Of a stretch of 64,000 nt of DNA, positions 42,557 to 50,956 are shown piece by piece (the stretch's first letter is position 1; each line of letters opens with the position of its first letter). The translations under genes and the position numbers were made by a program. Under the pieces are notes generated by a model that saw nothing but the letters and a program-made list of their open reading frames with translations, was not told the DNA's origin and made no database searches. The stretch spans positions 750,669 through 814,668 of the forward strand of contig JADJLZ010000002.1 in assembly GCA_016709875.1 (NCBI GenBank), read 5' to 3'. This DNA is from Planctomycetota bacterium (GTDB taxonomy: Bacteria; Planctomycetota; UBA1135; GCA-002686595).

Positions 42557-43090
42557 TCAGCGCAACCGGTCGAGCCAACCCCGGTGGGTTGGGGAGTCGG
42601 GCAGGTAGGTGAAGCCGCGGTCCGAGCGCAACTGCAGGACTCGGGACTCTTCGTGGAAGCCCAGCACGATCGTGCCGGTGACCAGGGAATGGCCCTCGGC
42701 GTCGAAGGAGATGCGGTCGGCGCCCTGCAGGTCCAGATGCAGGATCCTGACGCCCTCGAACACCGCGTCGCTCGAGTAGTCGCGTGAGGCGAGCGGGATC
42801 ACCCGGGCCCGGACGGGGTCGGGGGGGGTGCGGTCTTCGGCGTGGTAGCCCAGTCCGGAAGGCTCGAAGACGATGTCGACCGGGACGCCCAGGCTCGAGG
42901 AGCGAGCCTGCATCTCGTGGATGTCCTCCGACAGCAGCCGCAGGGCGTTGTGCAGGGTCATGTCGCTCTGCCCGAAGAAGGCCGAGATCGAGTACGAGGC
43001 GACCACCGCGATCACCGCCAGGCTCAGGATCAACTCGAGCAGCGTGAACCCGCGCTCCCTCGCGCGGGCCTGGACAGGGAGGTGGCTCAT
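42557..43090 (-). CDS. Type II secretion/type IV pilin-like protein (GspH-like pseudopilin)
   Basis: A 177-residue protein with a class III prepilin leader: MSHLPVQARARERG ending at the cleavage site, then FTLLELILSLAVIAVVASYS, the hydrophobic helix with glutamate at +5. The rest is beta-rich (VPVDIVFEPSGLGYH, RVLQLRSDRGFTYL). This fits GspH/FimT pseudopilins, which join a pseudopilus in the envelope. No other secretion gene is adjacent. ATG 43090 gives a short leader; ATG 43141 would give a 31-residue leader. Confidence 0.8.
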   Translation of the reverse strand: MSHLPVQARARERGFTLLELILSLAVIAVVASYSISAFFGQSDMTLHNALRLLSEDIHEMQARSSSLGVPVDIVFEPSGLGYHAEDRTPPDPVRARVIPLASRDYSSDAVFEGVRILHLDLQGADRISFDAEGHSLVTGTIVLGFHEESRVLQLRSDRGFTYLPDSPTHRGWLDRLR

Positions 43091-43386
43091 GATGCGGCGC
43101 GCCGGCAGCAGTGTTGTTCGGTCGGAGGCATCGGGACTCATGAGTTCAGGCAGCACCCCAAGAGTACCGCGCCCGAGCGGCTGGGGATGCCTTGGGGCCG
43201 GCAGAGGCATATCCGAGCGCGGACCCCTTCCCAGGGGCTGGAAACCGGCCCGAGGGAGACCGTCTTGATCAAATCTTCGCGGTCGGCTCCATCCGTCTTG
43301 ACCGGCCCTTTCCAGAATCCGAGGCCAACACAGAAAGACACGCACTCGATCCTCACCCGTCTCGTTCCCTTCCGGAGCCCAAATTC

Positions 43387-44445
43387 ATGAGCACCAAGTC
43401 CCTCGTCCTCGGCACCCTCGCCCTCACGTTCTCTGCCTGCCTCGTCCGCGCGGACGTCCACCTCCAGGGTGCGGGCGCCACCTTCCCGGCCCCCTTCTAC
43501 AGCCGCCTCGTCGCGGAGTATCAGAAGCTGCACCCGGACGTGAAGATCGACTACCAGGCGATCGGTTCCGGCGGCGGCATCAAGGCGATCACCGACGGCA
43601 CGGTGGACTTCGCGGGTTCGGACGCGCCGCTGGGCAAGAAGGAGCTCGAGGCCTGCGGTGCCGAGAACATCGTGCAGATTCCCTCCTGCGCCGGCGCCGT
43701 GGTGCCCGCGTACAACATCCCCGGCGTGAGCGCCGAGCTGAAGTTCACCGGCGAGGCGCTGGCCGACATCTTCATGGGCAAGATCAACAAGTGGAACGAC
43801 CCGCGCCTGGTCGCGCTCAACCCCACGGCCGGCCTGCCCGACCTCGCGATCACGCCCGCCTGGCGCACCGACGGCAGCGGCACGACCTACGTCTGGACCA
43901 ACTACCTCTGCACGCAGAGCAATTCCTTCAAGGAGTCGATCGGCGCGGGCAAGTCGGTCAGCTGGCCGCTCGGCCAGGGCGGCAAGGGCAACCAGGGCGT
44001 CTCGGCCGTTCTGCAGAGCACGACCGGCTCGATCGGCTACATCGAGGAGAACTACGCCGACGAAAACAAGATCCCCTACGGCTCGGTGAAGAACAAGGCC
44101 GGCAAGTTCGTCAAGGCGACGCCCGAGACGGTCTCCAAGGCCGGGCTCTCCGCCGCTGCGCAGATGAAGGGCAGCGTGCTCGCCGCGAACATGTGGGATG
44201 GCGAAGGCGAGGAGACCTACCCGATCGCCTCGCTGACCTACCTGATCGTCTACAAGGACCTGAAGAGCGTGAAGACGCGCGAGCAGGCCCAGGAAGTCGT
44301 CAACTTCCTCTGGTGGGCGACGCACGAAGGTCAGAAGTACGCGGGCAAGCTCAACTACGCGCCGCTCGCACCCGAGATGACCAAGAAGGTCGAAGAGGCG
44401 CTCGCGGGTCTCACCTTCCAGGGCCGACCGGTCAAGTCGCTCTGA
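43387..44445 (+). CDS. pstS: Phosphate ABC transporter substrate-binding protein
   Basis: A 352-residue periplasmic phosphate-binding protein. Signal peptide MSTKSLVLGTLALTFSACLVRA, then the family motifs LQGAGATFPAPFYSRL, GSGGGIKAITDGTVDFAGSD (phosphate loops) and WRTDGSGTTY. It delivers phosphate to PstCA. The length matches PstS (about 340-350). It is 7 bases upstream of pstC. No Pho box was recognised upstream. Confidence 0.95.
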   Translation: MSTKSLVLGTLALTFSACLVRADVHLQGAGATFPAPFYSRLVAEYQKLHPDVKIDYQAIGSGGGIKAITDGTVDFAGSDAPLGKKELEACGAENIVQIPSCAGAVVPAYNIPGVSAELKFTGEALADIFMGKINKWNDPRLVALNPTAGLPDLAITPAWRTDGSGTTYVWTNYLCTQSNSFKESIGAGKSVSWPLGQGGKGNQGVSAVLQSTTGSIGYIEENYADENKIPYGSVKNKAGKFVKATPETVSKAGLSAAAQMKGSVLAANMWDGEGEETYPIASLTYLIVYKDLKSVKTREQAQEVVNFLWWATHEGQKYAGKLNYAPLAPEMTKKVEEALAGLTFQGRPVKSL

Positions 44446-44452
44446 GACACGG

Positions 44453-45571
44453 ATGGCCCTCGAAACGGCCACCCCTCCCGCAACCGATCCGGCACCTGCG
44501 CCCGCGCGCAGGCGCCGGACTCGCGTTTCGGGAAAGGGCCGCGCGTGGGATGCGATCTTCGCAGGCCTCGCGCGCGGCTCGACCGTGCTCACGCTGCTGA
44601 TCCTCGCGGCGCTGGTCGCCGTGCTGTTCGAATCCGCGGTGCCGAGCATCCGCGAGAACGGTGCGAAGTTCCTCGTCTCGAGCGAGTGGCGGCCGAACGA
44701 GCGAGAAGTGCAGAAGCGCGACGCCGCGGGCCACCTCGTGATGGAGGACGGCGAAGTCGCCACCGAGACGCTGCCGGCCGAGTTCGGCGCGCTGCCGGTG
44801 ATCTGGGGCACCGCCGCGAGCTCGCTGCTGGCACTGCTGTTCGCGGTGCCGATCGGATTCGGCGCGGCGCTGTTCCTCGTGCGCATCTGCAAGCCACGGC
44901 TGGGCGGCCCACTCTCGTTCCTGATCGAGTTCCTGGCGGCCGTGCCCTCGATCGCCTACGGCATGTGGGGGCTGATGGTGCTCGCGCCGCTGCTGCAGGA
45001 CCACATCGAGCCCTTTCTGCGCAGCGTGCTCGATGTGCCTGGCCTGCACTGGCTCTTTCACGAGACGATCCAGGTCGGCGGCGAGTCGATCACGCGCGTG
45101 CTGCCGCTCTCGGGACGCGACATGCTCTGCGGCGGCCTGGTGCTCGGGATCATGATCCTGCCGATCGTGACCGCGATTTCGCGCGACGTGCTGCGCGCCG
45201 TGCCGCGCGAACAGATCGAAGGCTCGCTCGCGCTCGGCGCCACCTGGTGGCAGAGCTCGTGGGCGATGCTGCGCTACAGCCGCGCGGGCCTGCTCGGCGC
45301 CGTGCTGCTCGGCCTCGCGCGCGCTGCGGGCGAGACGATGGCCGTGACGATGGTCATCGGCAACAACAATCAGATCAAGGCCTCGATCTTCGCGCCCGCG
45401 CAGACCATGTCGAGTCTGCTCGCGAACGAGTTCGCCGAGGCGACGACCGAACTGCACCGCGCTGCGCTGATCGAGATCGCGCTCGTGCTGCTGCTGATGT
45501 CGCTCGCATTCAATATTTCCGCGCGCATGCTCGTCACGGGTGGCGCAACCAAGTCGGGAGGACGTCGATGA
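44453..45571 (+). CDS. pstC: Phosphate ABC transporter permease PstC
   Basis: A 372-residue membrane protein with an Ala/Arg-rich cytoplasmic N-terminus, a first helix (LTLLILAALVAVLFESAVP) and then the permease core; the EAA-like loop is EQIEGSLALGATWWQS, followed by RAAGETMAVTMVIGN, typical of PstC. An insert of about 30 residues after the first helix (WRPNEREVQKRDAAGH...) is longer than usual. It pairs with PstA; the genes overlap by four bases (ATGA). Confidence 0.93.
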   Translation: MALETATPPATDPAPAPARRRRTRVSGKGRAWDAIFAGLARGSTVLTLLILAALVAVLFESAVPSIRENGAKFLVSSEWRPNEREVQKRDAAGHLVMEDGEVATETLPAEFGALPVIWGTAASSLLALLFAVPIGFGAALFLVRICKPRLGGPLSFLIEFLAAVPSIAYGMWGLMVLAPLLQDHIEPFLRSVLDVPGLHWLFHETIQVGGESITRVLPLSGRDMLCGGLVLGIMILPIVTAISRDVLRAVPREQIEGSLALGATWWQSSWAMLRYSRAGLLGAVLLGLARAAGETMAVTMVIGNNNQIKASIFAPAQTMSSLLANEFAEATTELHRAALIEIALVLLLMSLAFNISARMLVTGGATKSGGRR

Positions 45572-46455
45572 GCGCACCCGAGAAGGCCGGCCGCAAGGCG
45601 CGCCCGCGCCGCACGAGCTCGCGCGTGCTGAGCACGACGCTCAAGTACCTCTGCAGCGCCTCCGCGTTCCTGATCAGCGGCATCCTACTGGCCGTGATCG
45701 GCTACTTCGTCTCGATCGGCGGCTCGGCGATCAACTGGCAGCTCTTCTCGGAACTACCACAGGCGCGCGGCATGGAGGGCTACCCTGGCGGCATGCTCAA
45801 CGCGATCCTCGGCACCTGCGTGCTGCTGGTGCTCGCGAGCGTGGTCGGAATTCCGGTCGGCATCCTGACCGGCATCTTCCTCTCCGAGTACGGCTCCGAA
45901 AGCCGCATCGCCGCGCCCGCGCGTTTCGTGTGTGACGTGCTCGCGGGCGTGCCCTCGATCGTGGTCGGGATCCTCGGCTATGAACTGCTGGTCGTGCCGA
46001 TCGGCCACTACAACGGCTACGCAGGCGCGTTCGCGCTCGCGATCGTGATGATCCCGATCGTCGCGCGCTCGACCGAGGAAATGCTGCGCCTGGTGCCCAA
46101 CACGATCCGCGAGGCCTCGATCGCGCTGGGCGCGACGCGCGCGCACACGATCATGAAGGTCGTGCTGCCGGCCGCCACCGGGGGCGTCGTGACGGGCGTG
46201 ATGCTCGCGATGGCGCGCGTCGCGAGCGAGACGGCGCCGCTGCTCTTCACCGCTCTCGGTTCGCGGCTCCTGACGCTCGACCCGAGCCAGCCGCTCCCGA
46301 GCCTGACCGTGCACATCTTCAACCAGGCGACGGGTCCCTACCGCGAGGAACAGACCCAGGCCTGGGCCGGCATGCTGATCCTGATCCTGCTGGTCTTCGT
46401 CTTGAACCTCGCCGTGCGCTTCTCGCTGCGCAAGAGCACGCTCAAGCTCGGCTGA
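45568..46455 (+). CDS. pstA: Phosphate ABC transporter permease PstA
   Basis: A 295-residue permease. Core motifs: GGMLNAILGTCVLLVLAS, GIFLSEYGSESR, ADVLAGVPSIVVGI-type segment (CDVLAGVPSIVVGILGYE), EAA loop NTIREASIALGATRAHTI, and RVASETAPLLFTALGS. With PstC it forms the phosphate channel. The usual next gene, pstB, is absent: the following genes belong to an amino acid transporter. The ATPase must be encoded elsewhere. Confidence 0.94.
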   Translation: MSAPEKAGRKARPRRTSSRVLSTTLKYLCSASAFLISGILLAVIGYFVSIGGSAINWQLFSELPQARGMEGYPGGMLNAILGTCVLLVLASVVGIPVGILTGIFLSEYGSESRIAAPARFVCDVLAGVPSIVVGILGYELLVVPIGHYNGYAGAFALAIVMIPIVARSTEEMLRLVPNTIREASIALGATRAHTIMKVVLPAATGGVVTGVMLAMARVASETAPLLFTALGSRLLTLDPSQPLPSLTVHIFNQATGPYREEQTQAWAGMLILILLVFVLNLAVRFSLRKSTLKLG

Positions 46456-46520
46456 GCGGCGTCCGCGGCCGCGCCCGGGCACAGGCCCGGGGCTTGGAGC
46501 GCGCGCTCGGGATCGACATA

Positions 46521-48059
46521 GTGTGCGCGCCGCCGAACGCGCGGGATGGGGGCCGTGCCATCCGATCGATCCTCCGCATCCTCGTCTGCCTGACGCTCGC
46601 GTGCGCCGCGGCGCGCGCCGACACGCTCGCGCAGATCGTGCAGCGCGGCTCCTTCGTCTGGGGCGCCGATCAGGAGGGCGGAGGGTTGTACGCCTTTCTC
46701 GACGCCGTAGATCCCAGCCAGCCACGCGGCTGCGACGTCGATCTCGCGCAGGCGCTCGCGCGCGAACTCACGCGCGAGTTCGGCCGGCCGATCGAGGCGC
46801 GTTTCGCGCAAGGCCAGTGGGACAAGCTGCCCGAGCTGCTCGAGACCGGGCGCATCGACCTCGTCCTCAACGGCTTCGAATGGATGCCCGAGCGCGCACA
46901 GAGGATGCGCTCGACCATCCCGTACTACGTCTTCGAGCTGCAGCTGCTCGTGCGCGCGGACGCCGGCGCGAGCGGCTGGGACTGGCTGCGCACGCGGCCG
47001 GCAAAGCGCGTCGGCGTGCTCGGCGGATCCGCGGCGGAGCGCTACCTCGCCGAGCACGAGCCCGGCCTCGAGCTCGTCTCCTACGACGGCAGCACGAACG
47101 CGATGGGGGACGTCGCGAGCGGACGCCTGGATGCGACGCTGCAGGACCTGCCGATCGCGATCTACTACCGCCGCAACTTCCCCTCGCTCGAGCCCGCTGG
47201 CGAGCTCGTCGGTGCCGGCCGCTACGTGATCTATGTGCGGCGCACGGACGCGGCCCTTTGCGACGCCCTTGACCGCGCGATCCGCAGCCTGCGCGCCGAC
47301 GGGACGCTCGAGGCGATCTACACGCGTTACGACTGCTGGAACGCGGCGCAGCTCACTTCCCCGCTGCTCGAGCTCCCGCGCGCGGACGTGCAGGACTCGC
47401 GCTCCGGCGCGGGCGAGAGCTCCTTTCTCGCGCGCCACGCCTCGACGCTGCTCCAGGCCGCGGGCATGACCGTGCTGCTCTCGCTCGCTTCTTTCCCGCT
47501 CGCGATCGCGCTGGGCATCCTCGTCGCGCTCGGCCGGCGCTACGGGCCGCGCTGGGTCTCCTGGCCGCTCGGCGTCTACGTCGAGGTACTGCGCGGCACG
47601 CCGCTGATGCTGCAGCTCTTCGTGCTCTTCTACGTGCTGCCCAACGCAGGCCTGCGCCTGGATGCACTCCTCGCCGCCGTGCTCGGTCTCGCGATCAACT
47701 ACTCGGCCTACGAGGCCGAGATCTACCGCGCCGGTCTGCAAGCCGTGCCGCCGGGACAAATGGAGGCCGCCCTCGCGCTCGGCATGTCACAGCGTCTCGC
47801 GCTGCGCCGTATCGTCCTCCCGCAGGCCGTGCGCATCGTGATCCCCGCCACGACCAACGACTTCATCGCGCTCTTCAAGGACACCTCCGTGTGCTCCGTG
47901 ATCACCGTCGTCGAGCTCACCAAGAGCTACAACATCGCCGCGATGAACAACCCCGCCGACGTGCTCCCGCTGGCCGTGCTCGCGGGCCTGCTCTACCTCG
48001 CGATGAGCTACCCGCTTTCGCTGCTCTCGAGCCGTCTCGAAGCGAGGCTGCGCCGATGA
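46521..48059 (+). CDS. Polar amino acid ABC transporter, binding protein fused to permease
   Basis: About 512 residues. A signal peptide (ILRILVCLTLACAAARA) leads into a family-3 solute-binding domain (about 35-260; CDVDLAQALARELTREFG, GRIDLVLNGFEW, YYVFELQLLVR). Then follows a His/Glu/Gln-type permease (about 300-510) with the EAA loop AALALGMSQRLALRRIVLPQ and NDFIALFKDTSVCSVI. Such binding-protein/permease fusions are known for amino acid systems (GlnP type). GTG 46521 is preferred; TTG 46494 is also in frame. The stop overlaps the ATPase start by four bases. Confidence 0.9.
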   Translation: MCAPPNARDGGRAIRSILRILVCLTLACAAARADTLAQIVQRGSFVWGADQEGGGLYAFLDAVDPSQPRGCDVDLAQALARELTREFGRPIEARFAQGQWDKLPELLETGRIDLVLNGFEWMPERAQRMRSTIPYYVFELQLLVRADAGASGWDWLRTRPAKRVGVLGGSAAERYLAEHEPGLELVSYDGSTNAMGDVASGRLDATLQDLPIAIYYRRNFPSLEPAGELVGAGRYVIYVRRTDAALCDALDRAIRSLRADGTLEAIYTRYDCWNAAQLTSPLLELPRADVQDSRSGAGESSFLARHASTLLQAAGMTVLLSLASFPLAIALGILVALGRRYGPRWVSWPLGVYVEVLRGTPLMLQLFVLFYVLPNAGLRLDALLAAVLGLAINYSAYEAEIYRAGLQAVPPGQMEAALALGMSQRLALRRIVLPQAVRIVIPATTNDFIALFKDTSVCSVITVVELTKSYNIAAMNNPADVLPLAVLAGLLYLAMSYPLSLLSSRLEARLRR

Positions 48060-48841
48060 GCGAGGTCGCCAGCGCACGCGCCGCCGGGCAGAGCCCCGTG
48101 ATCCGCGTCGCGGACTTGCACAAGCGCCACGGCGAGCTCGAGGTCCTGCGCGGGATCACGCTCGAGGTGCAGCGGGGCGACGTGGCCGTGATCATCGGCC
48201 CCTCCGGCGGCGGGAAGAGCACCTTTCTGCGCTGCCTGAACGGCCTCGAGCGCTTCGACGAGGGCCGCGTGACGATCCACGGCACGACGTTGCTGCCGCA
48301 GATGGAGCGCTCGCTCGAGGCACGCGCCCTGCGCGAGGTGCGCGCGCACGTGGGCATGGTCTTCCAGCAGTTCCATCTCTTCCCGCACATGACCGTGCTC
48401 GAGAACATCGTCGAAGCGCCGATCCACGTCGCGCACGTCCCGCCCGAGGAGGCGCGCACTCGCGCGCGCACGCTGCTCGAACGCGTCGGCCTCGCGGCCA
48501 AGGCCGAGCGCCGCCCCGGCGTGCTCTCCGGCGGCGAGCAGCAGCGCGTCGCCATCGCGCGCGCCCTCGCGATGAACCCCGAAGTGATCCTCTTCGACGA
48601 ACCCACGAGCTCGCTCGACCCGCGCATGACCGGCGAAGTGCTCTCCGTGATGAGCGACCTCGCGCAGGAGGGCCTGACGATGCTCGTGGTCACGCACGCC
48701 ATGGCCTTCGCGCGCAAGGCCGCCAAGCACGTGCACGTCTTCCACGAGGGCCGCGTGGTCGAATCCGGCCCGCCCGAACAGGTGCTCGAGGACCCGCGCG
48801 AACGCGTGACGCGCGAGTTCCTGAGACTGGCCTGGGGGTAG
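48056..48841 (+). CDS. Polar amino acid ABC transporter ATP-binding protein
   Basis: A 261-residue ATPase of the HisP/GlnQ type: Walker A GPSGGGKST (48-56), Q-loop VFQQFHLFPHMTVLENI (highly typical of amino acid importers), signature LSGGEQQRVAIARA, Walker B ILFDEPTSSLDP and switch MLVVTHAMAFARKAA. It powers the fused binding-protein/permease encoded just upstream. Its last 49 codons are duplicated at 50225-50371. The sequence is not PstB-like. Confidence 0.94.
   Translation: MSEVASARAAGQSPVIRVADLHKRHGELEVLRGITLEVQRGDVAVIIGPSGGGKSTFLRCLNGLERFDEGRVTIHGTTLLPQMERSLEARALREVRAHVGMVFQQFHLFPHMTVLENIVEAPIHVAHVPPEEARTRARTLLERVGLAAKAERRPGVLSGGEQQRVAIARALAMNPEVILFDEPTSSLDPRMTGEVLSVMSDLAQEGLTMLVVTHAMAFARKAAKHVHVFHEGRVVESGPPEQVLEDPRERVTREFLRLAWG
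48695..48841 (+). repeat. 147-bp direct repeat, copy 1 (3' end of ABC ATPase gene)
   Basis: Aligns without gaps to 50225-50371, offset exactly 1530 bases. By eye there are five differences in the first ~126 bases, four of them in synonymous third positions, and more in the last seven codons. Similarity stops abruptly at CACGC on the left and at the stop codon on the right. Confidence 0.9.
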
Positions 48842-48894
48842 GGGCGTGGCGGTGGGCCCTGAGCGTGGCCTCGCCCCGCGCTCTGCCGGCCACG

Positions 48895-48963
48895 AACCTT
48901 TCGTTTAGCCGGTCACTAACCTTGCGATCAGCCGATTCCCAGGGTTACGATCAGCCGGTGCCC
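48895..48963 (+). repeat. Three 23-bp tandem repeats upstream of the AAA ATPase gene
   Basis: Copies at 48895-48917, 48918-48940 and 48941-48963 follow without gap and share the core TTnCGnTnAGCCG. The third copy overlaps the preferred GTG start (48958). A 23-base period is about two helical turns, so a protein could bind all three on one face; an operator is the simplest reading, but a binding protein is not shown. Confidence 0.8.
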
Positions 48964-50205
48964 GGAACCCCTCGCTACCCGCGCTACGCCGAGCCGCGCC
49001 TGATCGAAGCACTGACGGACTCGCCGGTCGTCCTGATCCACGGCCCGCGCCAGTCCGGGAAGACGACCCTCGCCCAAGCCGTGGGCGAGCGCCTCGGCTA
49101 CGCCTACCAGAGCTTCGATGACGATGTCGCGCGCCTCGCGGCGCAGGCGGACCCGGCCGGCTTCGTGGCCGGTCTGCCTGAGCGCGCGATCCTGGACGAG
49201 GTGCAGCGGGTGCCGGGGCTCTTTTCCGCGTTGAAGTCGGCCGTCGATCGCGAGCGCGTCGCAGGCCGCTTCCTGCTGACTGGATCGGCCAACGTGCTGC
49301 TCGTGCCGAAGCTGGCGGACTCACTGGCTGGTCGCATGCAGATCCTGCGCCTCCATCCGCTCGCGCAGTCCGAGTTGGCGCGGCGGCAGCCGCGCTTCCT
49401 CGAGGTCCTGTTCGGGGGCGGGTTCAAGACTCGCCGGACCGAGCGCCTGGGGGTGGAGCTCTCGGAGCGGATCGTCGCCGGTGGATACCCTGCTGCGCTC
49501 CTGCGGGCCGCCGGCCGGCGCCGTGCAGCCTGGTACCGGGACTACCTCGACGCCATCGCTCAGCGTGACGTGCGCGACCTTGCGCGCATCAGCGCGCTCG
49601 ACGCGCTGCCGCGCCTGCTGGCGCTGGCGGCAGGGCAAACGGCGCGCCTCTTGAACGTGACCGATCTGGCTGCACCCTTCCAGTTGAGCCGCCCGACGAT
49701 CCGCGACTATGTCACGCTGCTCGAGCGCGTGTTCCTGCTCGAGTCGCTTCCGCCCTGGCACAGCAACCGCCTGAGCCGGCTGATCAAGACCCCCAAGCTC
49801 CACCTTGGCGATACCGGGCTCGCCTGCGCGCTGCTCGGCGTGGATGCCGCGGCACTTCAGGCCGACAGGCCCCTGCTGGGCCAGCTGCTCGAGACCTTCG
49901 TGTTCCAGGAGCTGCGGCGGCAGGCCAGTTGGCACGAGGACTCGCTCAGGTTCTTCCACTACCGGGACAAGGACGGCGTGGAAGTGGACATCGTCATCGA
50001 GCGGGGCGCGCGCGATCTCGTCGGCGTAGAGGTCAAGGCGGCGGGCACGCTGAGCGCGGCCGACTTCCGGGGGCTACGCAGGCTGAGGGAGATCACGGGC
50101 AAGAGATTCCTCGGCGGTGTGGTGCTCTATGACGGCGAGACCCGCGCGAGCTTCGGGGAAAGGCTGCACGCGGTGCCGCTACGGGCGCTGTGGGAATCGA
50201 GTTGA
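48958..50205 (+). CDS. AAA ATPase with DUF4143 (DUF4143-type P-loop protein)
   Basis: A 415-residue P-loop protein. Walker A HGPRQSGKTTLAQ (about 28-39), Walker B-like ERAILDEVQRVPGLFSALK, sensor LLTGSANVLLVPKLADSLAG, then helices YRDYLDAIAQRDVRDLARIS and a winged-helix part (PTIRDYVTLLERVFLL). The C-terminal nuclease-like DUF4143 domain has FVFQELRRQA, YRDKDGVEVDIVIE and VGVEVKAA, a pattern like PD-(D/E)XK (D, E..K). These mobile-associated ATPases have no settled role. GTG 48958 is preferred; the frame extends to 48865 through the tandem repeats. It is flanked by the 147-bp direct repeat. Confidence 0.88.
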   Translation: MPGTPRYPRYAEPRLIEALTDSPVVLIHGPRQSGKTTLAQAVGERLGYAYQSFDDDVARLAAQADPAGFVAGLPERAILDEVQRVPGLFSALKSAVDRERVAGRFLLTGSANVLLVPKLADSLAGRMQILRLHPLAQSELARRQPRFLEVLFGGGFKTRRTERLGVELSERIVAGGYPAALLRAAGRRRAAWYRDYLDAIAQRDVRDLARISALDALPRLLALAAGQTARLLNVTDLAAPFQLSRPTIRDYVTLLERVFLLESLPPWHSNRLSRLIKTPKLHLGDTGLACALLGVDAAALQADRPLLGQLLETFVFQELRRQASWHEDSLRFFHYRDKDGVEVDIVIERGARDLVGVEVKAAGTLSAADFRGLRRLREITGKRFLGGVVLYDGETRASFGERLHAVPLRALWESS

Positions 50206-50224
50206 AGGAGCCAACGTCTTTGCC

Positions 50225-50371
50225 CACGCGATGGCCTTCGCGCGCAAGGCGGCCAGGCACGTGCACGTCTTCCACGAGGGCCGCGTGGTCGAGTCCGGCC
50301 CGCCCGAGCAGGTGCTCGAGGACCCGCGCGAACGCGTGACGCGCGAGTTCCTGGAGCTGGCGCAGCCCTAG
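50225..50371 (+). pseudogene. Remnant of a second ABC ATPase gene (147-bp repeat, copy 2)
   Basis: The 49 codons read HAMAFARKAARHVHVFHEGR and so on to FLELAQP and a stop, matching the C-terminus of the ATPase at 48056-48841. No start or Walker motifs precede it; the AAA ATPase gene ends 19 bases upstream. Mostly synonymous differences suggest it came from a once-functional paralog, most of which was replaced. Its stop overlaps the stop of the convergent DUF1801 gene. Confidence 0.85.
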
Positions 50372-50745
50372 CGCGGCCGGCGGACGGGCGTGAGCTTCAG
50401 CGCCTGCCGCAAGAGCGCCGCGAAAGCCCGCGCGTCGATGTCGCGCGCCGTGCGGACCTTGATGTGGCGCACGTACGCGCCCTTGCCCTCGAGCAGCTTC
50501 TTCGGGTCGTCGAGCTTCGATCCGTAGAGGAAGCCGAACTGCGTGTACTCGGGCTCGCCTGCGTAGACGTACGCGACAGGTTGCGTGCCGGAGAGCCAGC
50601 AGCCGTTGCCCCATTTGACGGACTCGACAAGCTTCGGCTGGGCGCGCTTCACGAAGCGCCGCAGGGCGCGGATCACGACCTGGTTCTTCGGGCGCTGGTC
50701 GGCGAGGTAGAGATCGAAGGTGGCGTAGGCTTTCATCTTCGGCAT
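50368..50745 (-). CDS. DUF1801-family protein
   Basis: A 125-residue soluble protein: MPKMKAYATFDLYLADQRPK, then VESVKWGNGCWLSGTQPVAY, TQFGFLYGSKLDD and GAYVRHIKV, the pattern of the YdhG/DUF1801 iron-chaperone-like fold. Function is not well established in the family. ATG 50745 is chosen because it starts the domain; the much longer upstream frame runs across the tRNA gene and is not coding. Convergent with the ATPase remnant. Confidence 0.82.
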   Translation of the reverse strand: MPKMKAYATFDLYLADQRPKNQVVIRALRRFVKRAQPKLVESVKWGNGCWLSGTQPVAYVYAGEPEYTQFGFLYGSKLDDPKKLLEGKGAYVRHIKVRTARDIDARAFAALLRQALKLTPVRRPR

Positions 50746-50879
50746 TGGTGTGCCTCGTGGAAGGCGGTCGTACGGGGATGAGGCGGGCGTGAGCGGGCCG
50801 CCGGCCGTTCGCGTGGGCGGGAGCTGGCCGCTGGCGCGGGCAGGAGCGCCGCGAGGACGATATCCTCGGAGCCTCACGC

Positions 50880-50956
50880 GCGCCCGTAGCTCAGTCGGAT
50901 AGAGCGGCGGTTTCCTAAACCGCAGGCCGGCAGTTCGAATCTGCCCGGGCGCACCA
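50880..50956 (+). tRNA. tRNA-Arg (anticodon CCT), CCA encoded
   Basis: Acceptor GCGCCCG (50880-50886) pairs with CGGGCGC (50946-50952); the discriminator A and CCA follow (50953-50956). The D-arm has TAGCTCAGTCGGATAG; the anticodon stem CGGTT/AACCG holds loop TTCCTAA with anticodon CCT; the T-arm is GGCAGTTCGAATCTGCC. It reads AGG. A TATCCT box lies at 50861-50866. tRNA 3' ends are common integration sites, and the sequence to the right looks acquired. Confidence 0.95.

Noticed and set aside
43142..43386. Pho box upstream of pstS
   Set aside because: No pair of CTGTCAT-like direct repeats was found; a divergent Planctomycetota operator could be missed by eye.
48056..48841. Reading this ATPase as PstB of the nearby phosphate system
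   Set aside because: The Q-loop FHLFPHMTVLENI and overlap with the amino acid permease gene mark it as HisP/GlnQ type.
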